64,000 nucleotides of DNA from MED-G105 sp965263305 (GCA_965263305.1 OZ253666.1:372001-436000); one strand, 5' to 3'. Shown: positions 15,229-25,009, numbered from the stretch's first letter. Translations and numbers: made by a program. Notes: generated by a model from the letters alone, not told the origin.

Positions 15229-17091
15229 ATGATGGCGGGGTCGCCATGGCAGATGTGGGGAACCCTCGTGGTGATCCTGGCCACAGTGGTTGCGTTCAGC
15301 CTGGATCGATATTCGCTGGAGCTTGTCTCTGCGGCGTCTTTGGTGGCGCTGTTGCTGTTGTTCACCCTGACACCGGTGGATGCTGAAAACGGCGCAAAAG
15401 CCCTCGACTACCAGACACTTCTCATGGGTTTCGCGAGCCCCGCCCTCTTCGCTATTATTGGCCTTCTGATTATTGGCCAGGGAATGTTTCAGTCCGGAGC
15501 GTTAGAGCATCCGACCGAGCGTTTGCTGACCCTTTATGATAAGCGCCCCCTGACGACCATTGGTCTGGTTTTCGTCTTCGTCATGCTGGTCAGTGCGTTC
15601 TTGAACAACACGCCCGTGGTGGTGATGTTCATCCCCATCATGGCGGCGTTAGCGGCCCAGAGTAAGATCCCCGCCTCCCGCCTAATGCTGCCCCTGTCCT
15701 ACCTGTCGATATTCGGCGGGATGACGACGGTGATCGGGTCCTCCACCAATCTTCTCGCGGCCCAATCCTATGCTGTCACCGTGCCCGGCAATTCCATAGG
15801 GTTTTTTGAGCTGACACCCCTTGGGTTGGTGCTCGCGCTGGTGGGGATCATCTATATGCTAACGGCGGGACGCGCGCTTCTGCCGGATCATCAAACGCCG
15901 AAGGCGGAACAAGACAATGAGCGCGAGGGCAAACAGTTTATCGCGCAAATAGAGCTGACCCGCGGCAATCCGTTGATTGGTATTTCGCCGATTGCGGGGC
16001 TCTTCCCGGATTTGCCCGATGTCACGGTGCGGATGGTGCAACGTCGCGAAGACGCCATCCTGCCTCCTTTCGAGGATTTGAAACTACGCAATGGCGATGT
16101 CCTGATCATCGCAGCAACGCGATCCACTCTGCGCAATCTCTTGAAGTCTAAACCAGAACTCCTCGACGGCATGACTGCGGAAATTACCTTAGAGGATGAA
16201 GAAACAGGCGCACGCCCCCGCGCGCAATTGACCATCGTCGAAGCGATTATCGCGCCCGGAAGCCGAATGATCGGCCGTACAATCGGCCAGATTGGTTTTC
16301 ACTATCAAACCAATTGCGTGATCCTGGGCATTGAACGACGAAGTCGAATGGTGCGCGCGCAAATGAACGCCTTGCGCCTGGAGACCGGGGACGTCCTCCT
16401 TATTCTGGGCGATATCAATGATATCCGCGCGCTTCGGGCGGACCGCGATATTCTCCTTCTCGAACGCTCGATGGAAGGCCTCCCCGACGCCCGCAATGCG
16501 AGAATAACGTCCGCCATTTTCGCCGCCGTTATCCTATCGGTGACCTCCGGCCTCTTGCCCATTGCCGTCGCCGCGATCGCGGGCGCCGCGGCCATCGTCG
16601 GCACCGGTTGTTTAAATGTGCGCCAAGCCGCCCGGGCGATCGACCGGCGCATTTACCTCCTCATAGGGGTCTCTCTTGCCATGGGCGCGGCCCTCCAAAA
16701 CACCGGCGGCGCGGCGCTGATCGGGGAATCGGTGGCGGCGCTATCGGCCGGTTTTGGGCCCATATTTCTCATGTCGGCGTTTTTTATTGTGTGTGCGGCC
16801 ATCACTAACGTTCTGTCCAATAATGCGACAGCCGTCTTGTTCACGCCGATCGCCGTCAGCGCCGCCAACAGCGCCGGTCTCGACCCTCATGTTCTGGTCC
16901 TCACCGTGATCTTCGGCGCGAATTGTTCGTTCGCTACGCCGGTCGCCTATCAGACGAATCTCTTGGTTTTCGCCCCTGGACGCTATCGGTTCCGCGATTT
17001 CGTCAATGTCGGCGCGCCGCTTATTGTCGTCTTATGGATTGTTTATACCCTAGTCGCGCCTTTCTACTTCCATCTGATTGGACGCCTTTAG
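15229..17091 (+). CDS. SLC13-family anion permease with two RCK_C (TrkA-C) domains
   Basis: 620-aa inner-membrane transporter of the SLC13/citrate-transporter-like superfamily. Two halves of hydrophobic helices (about residues 8-215 and 420-615) flank two soluble TrkA-C domains (about 225-310 and 325-405), recognised from DLKLRNGDVLIIAATRS and MNALRLETGDVLLILGD. Repeat motifs of the fold are FLNNTPVVVMFIPIM with SSTNLL in the first half and NVLSNNATAVLFTPIA with SFATPVAYQTN in the second. Likely substrates are sulfate or di/tricarboxylates with sodium; which one cannot be decided. A stable hairpin follows the stop. Confidence 0.87.
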   Translation: MMAGSPWQMWGTLVVILATVVAFSLDRYSLELVSAASLVALLLLFTLTPVDAENGAKALDYQTLLMGFASPALFAIIGLLIIGQGMFQSGALEHPTERLLTLYDKRPLTTIGLVFVFVMLVSAFLNNTPVVVMFIPIMAALAAQSKIPASRLMLPLSYLSIFGGMTTVIGSSTNLLAAQSYAVTVPGNSIGFFELTPLGLVLALVGIIYMLTAGRALLPDHQTPKAEQDNEREGKQFIAQIELTRGNPLIGISPIAGLFPDLPDVTVRMVQRREDAILPPFEDLKLRNGDVLIIAATRSTLRNLLKSKPELLDGMTAEITLEDEETGARPRAQLTIVEAIIAPGSRMIGRTIGQIGFHYQTNCVILGIERRSRMVRAQMNALRLETGDVLLILGDINDIRALRADRDILLLERSMEGLPDARNARITSAIFAAVILSVTSGLLPIAVAAIAGAAAIVGTGCLNVRQAARAIDRRIYLLIGVSLAMGAALQNTGGAALIGESVAALSAGFGPIFLMSAFFIVCAAITNVLSNNATAVLFTPIAVSAANSAGLDPHVLVLTVIFGANCSFATPVAYQTNLLVFAPGRYRFRDFVNVGAPLIVVLWIVYTLVAPFYFHLIGRL

Positions 17092-17156
17092 ATCACGCAA
17101 AGTTTGTTTTACTTGCGTGATAATCCTGACGATGCTCATAAAATGAGACAATCGTC
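17092..17156 (+). terminator. Tandem hairpins after the SLC13 permease gene
   Basis: Directly after the stop codon, ATCACGCAA (17092-17100) pairs with TTGCGTGAT (17113-17121). A second stem GACGAT (17128-17133) with ATCGTC (17151-17156) encloses CTCAT-AAA-ATGAG. No T-run follows, so termination would be weak or Rho-assisted; transcript stabilisation is the alternative. Confidence 0.5.
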
Positions 17157-17259
17157 ATGACGGCATGGAGAACAGATGTGGAAATTATATCGGGAACATC
17201 GATAGTATGTTTGCTGTTCCGATAAGGCGTCGCTAACATTCATGGTCTAGGATGCGCTC

Positions 17260-18045
17260 ATGAGTAATGAAGACGTCAGCCGCCGCCTTGGACTTGAAGG
17301 CGGCGATTTCTATGTGACCAGCCCCGCCCCTTGTCCCTATTTGAAAGGCAAAGAGGAGCGGAAGGTCTTTTCGTATCTAAATGGGCCATCTGCGCCGTCC
17401 GTCAACTCCATGCTGACACGGCGTGGATTTCGCCGATCACAAAACATCATCTACCTTCCGGCTTGCGAAGGCTGCTCAGCCTGCCAACCGGTGCGGATTG
17501 TGGTTGATGACTTTGACCTAAGTAAATCACGGCGTCGCATATTATCTCGCAATGGCGATGTCACACGTCGGCTTCGCGCCCCGCGCGCGACAAGCGAGCA
17601 ATTTTCGATCCTGCGCGGTTACCTCGACGATCGCCATGCCGCCGGCGGCATGGCCGATATGACGGTGTTGGATTACGCCTCCATGGTTGAAGAAACCGCC
17701 GTTGACACGTTGATGGTGGAATATCGTAATCCATCTTATACGGATGACTTGAATCCTAATGGTCGGCTGATTGCCTGCGCCCTGACGGACCGCCTGACCG
17801 ATGGCCTATCGATGGTGTATTCTTTCTTCGAGCCAGACGAAGCCGCCCGAAGCCTTGGGGCTTACATGATCCTCGATCACATTGCCCTCGCCGCCGATCT
17901 TGGATTGCCTTATGTCTATCTCGGTTATTGGGTCAACGGCTCGGCAAAGATGGACTACAAACAACGCTACCAGCCGCTGGAAAAACTAACCGCGGCCGGC
18001 TGGGTTCGGATGGATAAAACATCTGAGAACGAGGCTGACGGCTAA
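17260..18045 (+). CDS. bpt: Aspartate/glutamate leucyltransferase (L/F-R-transferase family)
   Basis: 261-aa cytosolic enzyme that transfers leucine from Leu-tRNA to proteins with N-terminal Asp or Glu, feeding the ClpS/ClpAP N-end-rule pathway. The N-terminal domain has CPYLKGKEERKVF and the Cys-rich ACEGCSACQPVRI block. The C-terminal domain has the GNAT-like core YSFFEPDEAARSLGAYMILD and YVYLGYWVNGSAKMDYKQRY. Length and motifs match Bpt/Ate1-type bacterial proteins. Single gene, start ATG 17260. Confidence 0.93.
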   Translation: MSNEDVSRRLGLEGGDFYVTSPAPCPYLKGKEERKVFSYLNGPSAPSVNSMLTRRGFRRSQNIIYLPACEGCSACQPVRIVVDDFDLSKSRRRILSRNGDVTRRLRAPRATSEQFSILRGYLDDRHAAGGMADMTVLDYASMVEETAVDTLMVEYRNPSYTDDLNPNGRLIACALTDRLTDGLSMVYSFFEPDEAARSLGAYMILDHIALAADLGLPYVYLGYWVNGSAKMDYKQRYQPLEKLTAAGWVRMDKTSENEADG

Positions 18046-18125
18046 GCCCTTCGCCCTTCCCATTCGCCCTATTCCTGCTTAACGTCTGTTCTAACATTAG
18101 AAATTAAGAACGGGCGGAAACTCAC

Positions 18126-19244
18126 GTGATCAATAGACGACGCATGTTGGCGACGGGCGCCATCGGCGCAACGGGGCTTGCCGCATGCGATTGCGGTGTG
18201 CCGGCGGGTGTAGACGGGGCCGCTATCACCGGTTCAATCGAGCCGCGAGAGCTAAAAATGGTCACCACCTGGCCGAAGGATTTTCCGGGCCTTGGCACCA
18301 TGGCGGAGCGCACGGCGCAATTCATCACGGAAATGAGCGGCGGCGCCCTTCGGGTAAAGGTCTACGCCGCCGGGGAACTCGTCAGCGCTTTTGAAAGCTT
18401 TGACGCCGTTTCCACCGGCGCGGCGGATCTTTATCATGGCGCTGAATATTATTGGGTGGGAAAGGCCAAAGCCTATCCGTTCTTCACCGCCGTTCCCTTT
18501 GGCATGACCGCTGTTGAAATCATGGCGTGGACGGAATTCGGCGGCGGCCACGAATTGTGGGACGAGCTTGCCGCGCAATTTAACATCAAGCCGTTTATCG
18601 CCGGCAATACCGGCCACCAAATGGGCGGCTGGTATAAAGAGCCCATCAACTCCCTAGAAGATCTGCGCGGCCGAAAGATCCGCATGCCCGGCCTCGGCGG
18701 AGAAGTCTTGCGCCGGGTCGGCGCCTCGGCCGTCGCCATCTCTGGCGGGGAGATTTATCAAGCGCTGCAATCGGGCGCGATTGATGGGACGGAATGGGTG
18801 GGGCCATGGAATGACCTCGCGTTTGGGTTTTACCGGGAGGCGAAATACTATTATTGGCCCGGCTTCCACGAACCAGGCGCCCAGCTTGCCGTCGGCATGA
18901 ACCTCGATTTGTGGAACAGCTTGACCCTGCAAGAAAAGTCCATTGTTCGCGGCGCCTGTCACCAGGCAAACCATTTGGCTTTGGCGGAGTACGGCCATTT
19001 CAATTCCGCAGGCCTCGACCAATTGATTGAGGAGCATGGCGTACAACTGCGCGAGATGCCCGACGAAGTCATGGCAGCGCTGGCGCGGGAAACCAAAGTC
19101 GTTCTTGAGGAAACAGCGCAAACGGATGATATTTCCGCGCGTATCTATGAAAGCTACAAACAATCCCTGGAACGCTCCCAGAAATGGGGCCGGATTTCTG
19201 ATGAAGCCTTTATGGCGGTGCGCCGCGATGTGTTTTCGCTGTAA
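18126..19244 (+). CDS. dctP: TRAP transporter solute-binding protein (DctP family, TakP-like)
   Basis: 372-aa extracytoplasmic binding protein, first gene of a TRAP operon. GTG start at 18126 behind GGCGGAAA. The N-terminus has NRRRM (twin arginine-like) and a lipobox LAAC (Cys21), so it is probably a lipoprotein. The binding domain shows MVTTWPKDFPGLGTMAERTA, GGWYKEPINSLEDLRGRKIRMPG (in part), and GAIDGTEWVGPWND, the pattern of the alpha-keto-acid/mannitol branch. Substrate is therefore probably a small carboxylate. An inverted repeat TTCTAA-CA-TTAGAA at 18089-18102 lies in the promoter region and could be an operator. Confidence 0.88.
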   Translation: MINRRRMLATGAIGATGLAACDCGVPAGVDGAAITGSIEPRELKMVTTWPKDFPGLGTMAERTAQFITEMSGGALRVKVYAAGELVSAFESFDAVSTGAADLYHGAEYYWVGKAKAYPFFTAVPFGMTAVEIMAWTEFGGGHELWDELAAQFNIKPFIAGNTGHQMGGWYKEPINSLEDLRGRKIRMPGLGGEVLRRVGASAVAISGGEIYQALQSGAIDGTEWVGPWNDLAFGFYREAKYYYWPGFHEPGAQLAVGMNLDLWNSLTLQEKSIVRGACHQANHLALAEYGHFNSAGLDQLIEEHGVQLREMPDEVMAALARETKVVLEETAQTDDISARIYESYKQSLERSQKWGRISDEAFMAVRRDVFSL

Positions 19245-19247
19245 ATC

Positions 19248-20081
19248 ATGATCAATCTTGTCGGCACAATTCTGAACATGACGGCCGCTGCAGTCCTGTT
19301 CCCAGTTCTTCTTTTACCGCTCGCATCATTGGCATCGACACGGATGGGCGCAAAGGGCGTACTTGTTTGGTTGGCCATGGTGATTGGAGTCATCCTCGTC
19401 TGCATCGCCTTCGCGATCCTAGCGCCGCGATTGTGGTCACCAGAACAGGGGATCGGCGCAGCACTTACAAATAGCCTTCTGTTGTTCGCACCGGCGCTTA
19501 GCCTGTTGACCGCCGTCATCGCCCGCACCGGCGGCCCTGGCGTCGCCGTGTCCAGCCTTGTGGGCCCTCTAGAAAAAATCATTCGCCTGACCGGCCGCGC
19601 GACGCTCATGCTGATATACGCCATGGCGTTAATTCAGTTCACCGTTGTTATTCTAAGATATGTCTTTGGGCTGAATTTTATCGCGATGCAGGAGAGTGTG
19701 ACCTATCTCCATGGTGCTGTTTTTCTCCTCGCGGCGGGATACGCCCTCCTGACAAATGACCATGTCCGGGTGGATATTTTCTACAGCCAAATGCCCGAGC
19801 GCCGGCGCGCCATGATTGACCTGGCGGGTACTTACCTCTTCCTGTTTCCCTTTTGCCTCGTGCTTCTTTGGAGCGCGGGCCCCTATGTCGGCAATTCCTG
19901 GGACGCCTTAGAAGGGTCAGCAGAACAATCCGGCATCCAGGCCATCTTTTTGTTGAAAAGCCTGATCCCGATTTACGGCGTGCTTCTGCTCGCCGCTGGT
20001 TTCGTCTTGGCGGCGCGGGCGGCCGAAACCCTTCGGTCCCGGTCGAATGTCTCCACCACCGCCAGTGAGGCGCAATCATGA
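19248..20081 (+). CDS. dctQ: TRAP transporter small permease DctQ with N-terminal extension
   Basis: 277-aa membrane protein. The C-terminal part (about residues 112-270) is a normal DctQ four-helix subunit, with FGLNFIAMQESVTYLHGAVFLLAAGYAL and NDHVRVDIFYSQMPERRRAMIDL (both in part). The first 110 residues add about three further hydrophobic segments, making the protein well over 100 residues longer than usual DctQ (about 160-190). It starts three bases after dctP and overlaps dctM by 4 bases. The extension could be a fused small membrane protein; its function is unknown. Confidence 0.83.
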   Translation: MINLVGTILNMTAAAVLFPVLLLPLASLASTRMGAKGVLVWLAMVIGVILVCIAFAILAPRLWSPEQGIGAALTNSLLLFAPALSLLTAVIARTGGPGVAVSSLVGPLEKIIRLTGRATLMLIYAMALIQFTVVILRYVFGLNFIAMQESVTYLHGAVFLLAAGYALLTNDHVRVDIFYSQMPERRRAMIDLAGTYLFLFPFCLVLLWSAGPYVGNSWDALEGSAEQSGIQAIFLLKSLIPIYGVLLLAAGFVLAARAAETLRSRSNVSTTASEAQS

Positions 20082-21685
20082 TTGACGCTCAAGGATGGTG
20101 CCTTTGCGCAGCGACAGGCTGGCTCGATGTCGCCATGATCGTCGCCCTTTGTGGATTTATTCTCGCCGGCTATCCAGTGGCGTTCAGCCTCGCCGGCACG
20201 GCGCTAATTTTCGCCGTGATTGGCCTGACCTTCGGGGTCTTTGACGTTTCATTTCTGCAGCCCCTCCCCCAACGGATCCATGGCGCCGTCCTCAACACAA
20301 CGCTCATCGCCGTGCCGATGTTCATTCTGATGGGAGTCATCCTGGAAAAATCCAAAATTGCTGAAGAGCTCTTGGATGAAATGGCCAAGCTGTTTGGCGC
20401 GATGCGCGGCGGGCTCGGCCTGTCGGTGACCCTCGTCGGCGCCCTCCTTGCGGCGTCGACCGGTATCGTTGGTGCGACCGTCGTCACCATGGGGCTCCTC
20501 AGCCTGCCCACCATGTTACGACGAGGCTACGATCCTGCTTTTGCGACGGGCTCGATCGCGGCGGCGGGCACTCTGGGACAGATTATTCCGCCCTCCATCG
20601 TTTTGATCCTGTTGGGCGACGTCATTTCAAACGCCTATCAAAAAGCACAGCTGCAGCAGGGGGTGTTTGCGCCGGAAACGGTTTCTGTTGGCGATCTTTT
20701 CGCGGGCGCGCTCCTACCGGGGCTCATGCTGGTGGGGCTTTATCTCACCTATCAAATCGGGATCGCTCTTTTTCAAGGCCATAAAGCGCCGGCGATTCCA
20801 GCCGCCGAACTGGGCTCTCGGAAGGATGTTTGGCGCGCCGCGCTGAAAACCCTCCCACCGCCGCTTATCCTCATCCTCGCGGTTCTAGGCTCCATCTTGG
20901 CCGGGGCGGCGACACCAACGGAAGCGGCGAGCGTCGGCGCGATTGGGGCGTTAATCATCGCCGGCGCGCGCCTTGCCCCACCCGGCTGGATGGGACGAGC
21001 GCCGATCATTCTAAGCGCCGTCGCTATCGCGCTTCTCCTCGCCCTGAATAGCACCCTTGATCTAAGAATAGGCCGCGAAAGCGCGAGCGCGATTGAGCAA
21101 GCAGGCATTTTATTGGCGATGGGGCTCTGTCTCTTAATCGCATGGGGTGTCTTTATGGCGCTGAGGGCCCTGCGCCAAGCGAAGGTTTTTTCAGCAATCG
21201 CTGATCAGTCGGTCCGCGTGACAACGATGGTGTTTGCCATTCTCATCGGCGCGGCCATGTTTTCTCTCGTCTTCCGGGGGCTCGGCGGGGAGGAAACTGT
21301 CGCCGCCGCCCTTGCCGCCATGCCGGGGGGCGTCATCGGCGCCATGATCGGCGTGATGCTGATCATGTTCCTCCTTGGCTTTTTCCTCGATTTTATCGAG
21401 ATCACCTTCGTGGTGGTCCCCCTCGTCGCGCCGGCCCTTCTCCTGATGGGGCTCGACCCAATCTGGCTCGGCGTCATGATGGCGATTAATCTGCAAACGT
21501 CTTTTCTCACGCCGCCTTTTGGATTTGCTCTTTTTTATCTCCGCGGCGTTGCCCCGCCCGAAATAAAGACCGGCGACATATACCGTGGCGCGCTGCCCTT
21601 TATCGCCATTCAAATTCTAGCCCTAACGCTTCTGGCGCTATTCCCGCAGATTGCAACATGGCTGCCCAGCGTGATCTATGGATAG
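20078..21685 (+). CDS. dctM: TRAP transporter large permease DctM
   Basis: 535-aa multi-pass permease that carries out sodium-driven uptake with DctP and DctQ. Family features are YPVAFSLAGTAL, VPMFILMGVILEKS, ASTGIVGATVVTMGLLSLPTM and the late TSFLTPPFGFALFYLRG motif. It is about 100 residues longer than short DctM proteins because of a central region (about 250-370) with extra hydrophobic helices, as in the large-permease branch found with TakP-type binding proteins. ATG lies in the ATGA overlap with dctQ. Confidence 0.92.
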   Translation: MIDAQGWCLCAATGWLDVAMIVALCGFILAGYPVAFSLAGTALIFAVIGLTFGVFDVSFLQPLPQRIHGAVLNTTLIAVPMFILMGVILEKSKIAEELLDEMAKLFGAMRGGLGLSVTLVGALLAASTGIVGATVVTMGLLSLPTMLRRGYDPAFATGSIAAAGTLGQIIPPSIVLILLGDVISNAYQKAQLQQGVFAPETVSVGDLFAGALLPGLMLVGLYLTYQIGIALFQGHKAPAIPAAELGSRKDVWRAALKTLPPPLILILAVLGSILAGAATPTEAASVGAIGALIIAGARLAPPGWMGRAPIILSAVAIALLLALNSTLDLRIGRESASAIEQAGILLAMGLCLLIAWGVFMALRALRQAKVFSAIADQSVRVTTMVFAILIGAAMFSLVFRGLGGEETVAAALAAMPGGVIGAMIGVMLIMFLLGFFLDFIEITFVVVPLVAPALLLMGLDPIWLGVMMAINLQTSFLTPPFGFALFYLRGVAPPEIKTGDIYRGALPFIAIQILALTLLALFPQIATWLPSVIYG

Positions 21686-21701
21686 GCGCCGGCAACAATT
21701 C

Positions 21702-22172
21702 TTATTTTCGAAGCATCACTTCACGGGCTTCATTTATTTTCGCCGCCAAATAATCAGTACCCCCTTTATCGGGATGAAGCTGCGCGATTAGCTTTTTATG
21801 GGCTGATTTAACAGCGTCAGAGTCGGCCGTCTCGTCGACGCCGAGAACGGAAGCTGCTTCCGATTTCGATAAGGCCGTTTTCGCAGGCGCAGTCATCGCG
21901 CCGCCTGAGCGGGCTTCGTCTTCCTTCATCGCCCGTTCACGCCACATCTCAATCGCAGTGACGCCGCCAGCAGCAAGGAGCAGCATGAAGGCTAGCGGCA
22001 ACAATTTCGCAACAAAGAGCGCTGCTGCGAGGCCAAGCCATACGACCCCTTTAAAAAGGGTCACATTGCGCGCCGACATTCCCTTGCCGGTCGCATTGCG
22101 CCACAAGAGCCAACCGGCGCCGCCAAACGCGGCCAGAAAAGCGAGGGTTCCCAAAAACCCCATTACCATCAC
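21702..22172 (-). CDS. Membrane-anchored DnaJ-domain protein
   Basis: 156-aa protein with N-terminal hydrophobic helices (about residues 4-24 and 42-72) and a C-terminal J domain (about 100-156) carrying the invariant HPD in IAQLHPDKGGTDYLAAKINEA (HPDKGG). Membrane topology resembles the Tim14/Pam18-like J proteins common in alphaproteobacteria. It would stimulate a DnaK partner near the inner membrane. It lies 147 bases downstream of mipZ on the same strand. Confidence 0.87.
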   Translation of the reverse strand: MMVMGFLGTLAFLAAFGGAGWLLWRNATGKGMSARNVTLFKGVVWLGLAAALFVAKLLPLAFMLLLAAGGVTAIEMWRERAMKEDEARSGGAMTAPAKTALSKSEAASVLGVDETADSDAVKSAHKKLIAQLHPDKGGTDYLAAKINEAREVMLRK

Positions 22173-22319
22173 CTATGAAAATTCGCCGACAACGCCAGAT
22201 ACGCCTGCGCCTTTGACGGATGCAATAGGATCATGCCCGAGGGGGCGCACAAAGAAAACCACCCACGGCACGCCGTTTTGCCAAGTTCTTTAAAGGACTA
22301 CCGTCAGACGAAAACTCGA

Positions 22320-23156
22320 TTAGGCGGCCGCCTGGCCATCTTTCAAACCGCTTTCGACCTTGGGCAGGTTCAACATGGCGATCAGCGAACGGATTTCCAA
22401 CCGCGCTGTCACATGGCTCATAGTGGAGAGGCGAATAGGCGCTTCAGGCCCGCCAAGATCCAATAAGGTTAGTCCGTTTGGAAAGAGCTCGCGGTAGATC
22501 ACCCGGTCGCCAAACCCTCTGGCGAGACGGAAACCAATCCGACCGGACAAATCCTCGAGCTTTTCGCCCATATGCTTTTTATTATTCGCTCGGGTTGCCG
22601 AAAGGCGGTTGCGCATCACCACCCAATCTATACCGCCCGGAACGCCGGCCATGGCGCGCCGTTTTCGCGCCGCCCAGACCATCTCACTGTAAAGACTAGG
22701 TCCAACCACGTCGCCGGTCTTCGGGTCGAGACGCGCCAACAAGTCAAAGTCGACGAAGCTGTCATTCAGAGGGGAGATAATCGTGTCGGCATGGGCGTGA
22801 GCAAGGCGCGACAGATGGGTGTCGGCGCCCGGGCAATCAATCACAACAAAGTCGCAATGACCGAGCGCGGAAAGCTGCGCGGTGAAATTCTCGGTTTCTT
22901 GTTTCTTAGAGGCCTCACGGCTATCGAGCACTGATGGCGTCACCATAGGCGCTTCAGGAAACGCCATCTCAATGCCTTTTGATTCACAAAAATGACGGCG
23001 GTTCTCAAGATACCGGTTAAGACTGCGCTGGCGCATATCAAGATCGATCGCCGCAACCTTCGAGCCGCCTTTCATCAGCGCTACGATGATGTGCATGGCG
23101 GCGGTTGATTTACCGGAGCCACCTTTTTCGTTGCCAAGAACAATAACGTGCGTCAC
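22320..23156 (-). CDS. mipZ: Division-plane positioning ATPase MipZ
   Basis: 278-aa ParA/MinD-superfamily ATPase. The deviant Walker A is GNEKGGSGKST at residues 8-18, Walker A' region is VAAIDLDMRQRSL, and FVVIDCPGADTHLSRLAHAHADTIISPLNDSFVDFDLLA (key part CPGADTHLSRL) is the hallmark of MipZ rather than MinD. In Caulobacter MipZ forms bipolar gradients through ParB and blocks FtsZ assembly near the poles. Its presence supports an alphaproteobacterial origin. Confidence 0.93.
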   Translation of the reverse strand: MTHVIVLGNEKGGSGKSTAAMHIIVALMKGGSKVAAIDLDMRQRSLNRYLENRRHFCESKGIEMAFPEAPMVTPSVLDSREASKKQETENFTAQLSALGHCDFVVIDCPGADTHLSRLAHAHADTIISPLNDSFVDFDLLARLDPKTGDVVGPSLYSEMVWAARKRRAMAGVPGGIDWVVMRNRLSATRANNKKHMGEKLEDLSGRIGFRLARGFGDRVIYRELFPNGLTLLDLGGPEAPIRLSTMSHVTARLEIRSLIAMLNLPKVESGLKDGQAAA

Positions 23157-23316
23157 GAGCGTCTGTTTCCTTTTCGGCGCACCGGGACGCCGTAAAAAAT
23201 TGCTTAATTTTGACGGCGCTGACGCAACCGTTCAAATCCCATTAACCCCGCAAGGCGTACCGTAGCGATCCAGTGAGACACTAACTCGGCGAGTTTGACG
23301 CCTGCTGCAAAAACCT

Positions 23317-24216
23317 ATGGCGAAATCTGACGTGATTCTAAGCAACGCGAGAGAGCAGACGCCTTTTGTTACACGCTCATTTCGATTGCCATCCATGGTG
23401 GCCAACCTTGCTCGCTTATCGTTGATTCTCGCCATCCTCGCAGCGCCTCTCTGGTCGTCCAGCGCTGTCAAAGCCGATATCTTGATCTCCCCCCTGCGTC
23501 AGGTCCTCACCCCTGGCGCTGGGAATGCTGTGTTTACAATCTCCAACCCCTCCGATCGTATCGTCGATGTGCGCATTAGTTGGATTGACCTCACCGCCAC
23601 CGCGACCGGATATCGCGACGCATCGCCAGAAGAACGCGCCGCCATTAGCGCGGCGCCTTTTTTAACTCTGAGCCCGGCATTCCATCGGTTACAACCAGGC
23701 GCCAGAGAGACCGTCACGGTCTCTCTTAGGGGTGATCTTGTAGTTCCGCGTGGCGAGAGGCGATCTCATTTATTGTTCGAATCAGCCGCCCACCGGACCA
23801 ATCTGCAAAAAATAAGCAGCGGTTTGGAAGCCGATATCGGGCTCAGTGTTTCCGCACCGGTGATCTTACGGTCGCAAAACACCGCACCGGGAAGCGCCAG
23901 TTTCACAGCTACCCGCCTCGTGCGAGATGACAAGGGCGACCTAGTGCTGGAGACGACCCTCAAGCGAAAAGGTCTCCATTCAACATTTGGCCGATTGGAC
24001 GTCGAGATGACCCAAGAGGGGGAGAAAATTCCCCGTCGACTATCAACCCTCGCGAACGCCGCCGTCTTTACCGATATTTCGGAACGGACCTTTTCCCTTC
24101 CCCTCGGGGTCTCGGAGTTGCCCAAGAGCATTCTCAAAACGCGCTATCTCGGCGCAGCAGAATATGAGGGCAAAGTGATTGCGGAAAAGCGATTTTCGAT
24201 CGCCGCGCCAGAATAA
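23317..24216 (+). CDS. PapD-like periplasmic chaperone
   Basis: 299-aa exported protein with two immunoglobulin-like domains of the fimbrial-chaperone type. A long N-terminal region ends in a signal helix (about residues 30-52, LILAILAAPLWSSSAVKA). Then come ILISPLRQVLTPGAGNAVFTISNPS and FLTLSPAFHRLQPGARETVTVSLRG, the typical strands that clamp pilin subunits. An internal ATG at 23395 would give a compact signal peptide and may be the true start. No usher or fimbrial subunit is adjacent, so its client is unknown. Confidence 0.75.
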   Translation: MAKSDVILSNAREQTPFVTRSFRLPSMVANLARLSLILAILAAPLWSSSAVKADILISPLRQVLTPGAGNAVFTISNPSDRIVDVRISWIDLTATATGYRDASPEERAAISAAPFLTLSPAFHRLQPGARETVTVSLRGDLVVPRGERRSHLLFESAAHRTNLQKISSGLEADIGLSVSAPVILRSQNTAPGSASFTATRLVRDDKGDLVLETTLKRKGLHSTFGRLDVEMTQEGEKIPRRLSTLANAAVFTDISERTFSLPLGVSELPKSILKTRYLGAAEYEGKVIAEKRFSIAAPE

Positions 24217-24250
24217 CCCGTCATCCGGGTTTCTAGCGAAATTTAAGCGA

Positions 24251-25009
24251 TCAACTGCGCCCACCAAGCGATAAGTGCTCGCCGGAAAACCCAACCACTC
24301 GGCAATACTGTCCCCGGGAGGTGAGATTTTTACAAAGCTTTTTCGCTGTCCCTTCAGCGGAAAATCCACCGGCGATAAGACGCAGATAAGCGCCCTGGCC
24401 AGCGATCGTGACGTTTTCCACTCTTGGCTCCAAGAGCCCTAATTCGTCAGGGTTTTTTCGCTGAAGCTCCTGCCATCCTGAACGGGCGTCTTCTTTTTTA
24501 CGGTAAGAATCTAGATGCACGCCCCATAACACGCTCGATAACTCAATTTCATCGCTAACGGCCTCGTTCTCAAAGGACGATTCGGCATTGGCGAATGTCG
24601 GTTGCACCAGCCTCGGCGCTTCCTGGATCGCATCATCTGCGTTGGCGAGGTCCTGCTCTGGGTCAGGGGCCGAGATCACTGGTCGTTGCACTGGTTTCGG
24701 CGCCGTCCGAGACGTCGCCAATCCTTGCTGATCCGCCACCGCCTTTTGTTTCGTTTTCACGCTTTCGACGATGGCGTCGGCTTCCTTTAAGCTCCGCTTC
24801 AACTGCAGGACCTGGCGTTGTAGGCGCGCATTTTCCTGTTGAAGACTAGATACCTTAGCCTGCATGGCTGTCGTATCGGCGAATGACCAATTTAACTCGC
24901 TCGGCGATTGGCCCGTAACGGCTTCGGAGCTCGACCCTCCCAAGCTCGAACAGCCTGTCGCAAACAAAATCCCCCCCAGCCAGAATAGTTTGGACAAAAG
25001 TTTCTTCAT
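24251..25009 (-). CDS. SPOR-domain lipoprotein with coiled coil
   Basis: 252-aa lipoprotein. The signal peptide ends in the lipobox FATGC (Cys20). A coiled coil follows at about residues 48-88 (AKVSSLQQENARLQRQVLQL), then a disordered Pro/Ala/Glu stretch, and a C-terminal SPOR-like domain (about 160-243: VLWGVHLDSYRKKEDARSGW and GQGAYLRLIAGGFS). SPOR domains bind denuded glycan at the septum, so a cell-envelope or division role is likely. Its start overlaps the stop of the small gene upstream by 4 bases. Confidence 0.78.
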   Translation of the reverse strand: MKKLLSKLFWLGGILFATGCSSLGGSSSEAVTGQSPSELNWSFADTTAMQAKVSSLQQENARLQRQVLQLKRSLKEADAIVESVKTKQKAVADQQGLATSRTAPKPVQRPVISAPDPEQDLANADDAIQEAPRLVQPTFANAESSFENEAVSDEIELSSVLWGVHLDSYRKKEDARSGWQELQRKNPDELGLLEPRVENVTIAGQGAYLRLIAGGFSAEGTAKKLCKNLTSRGQYCRVVGFSGEHLSLGGRS

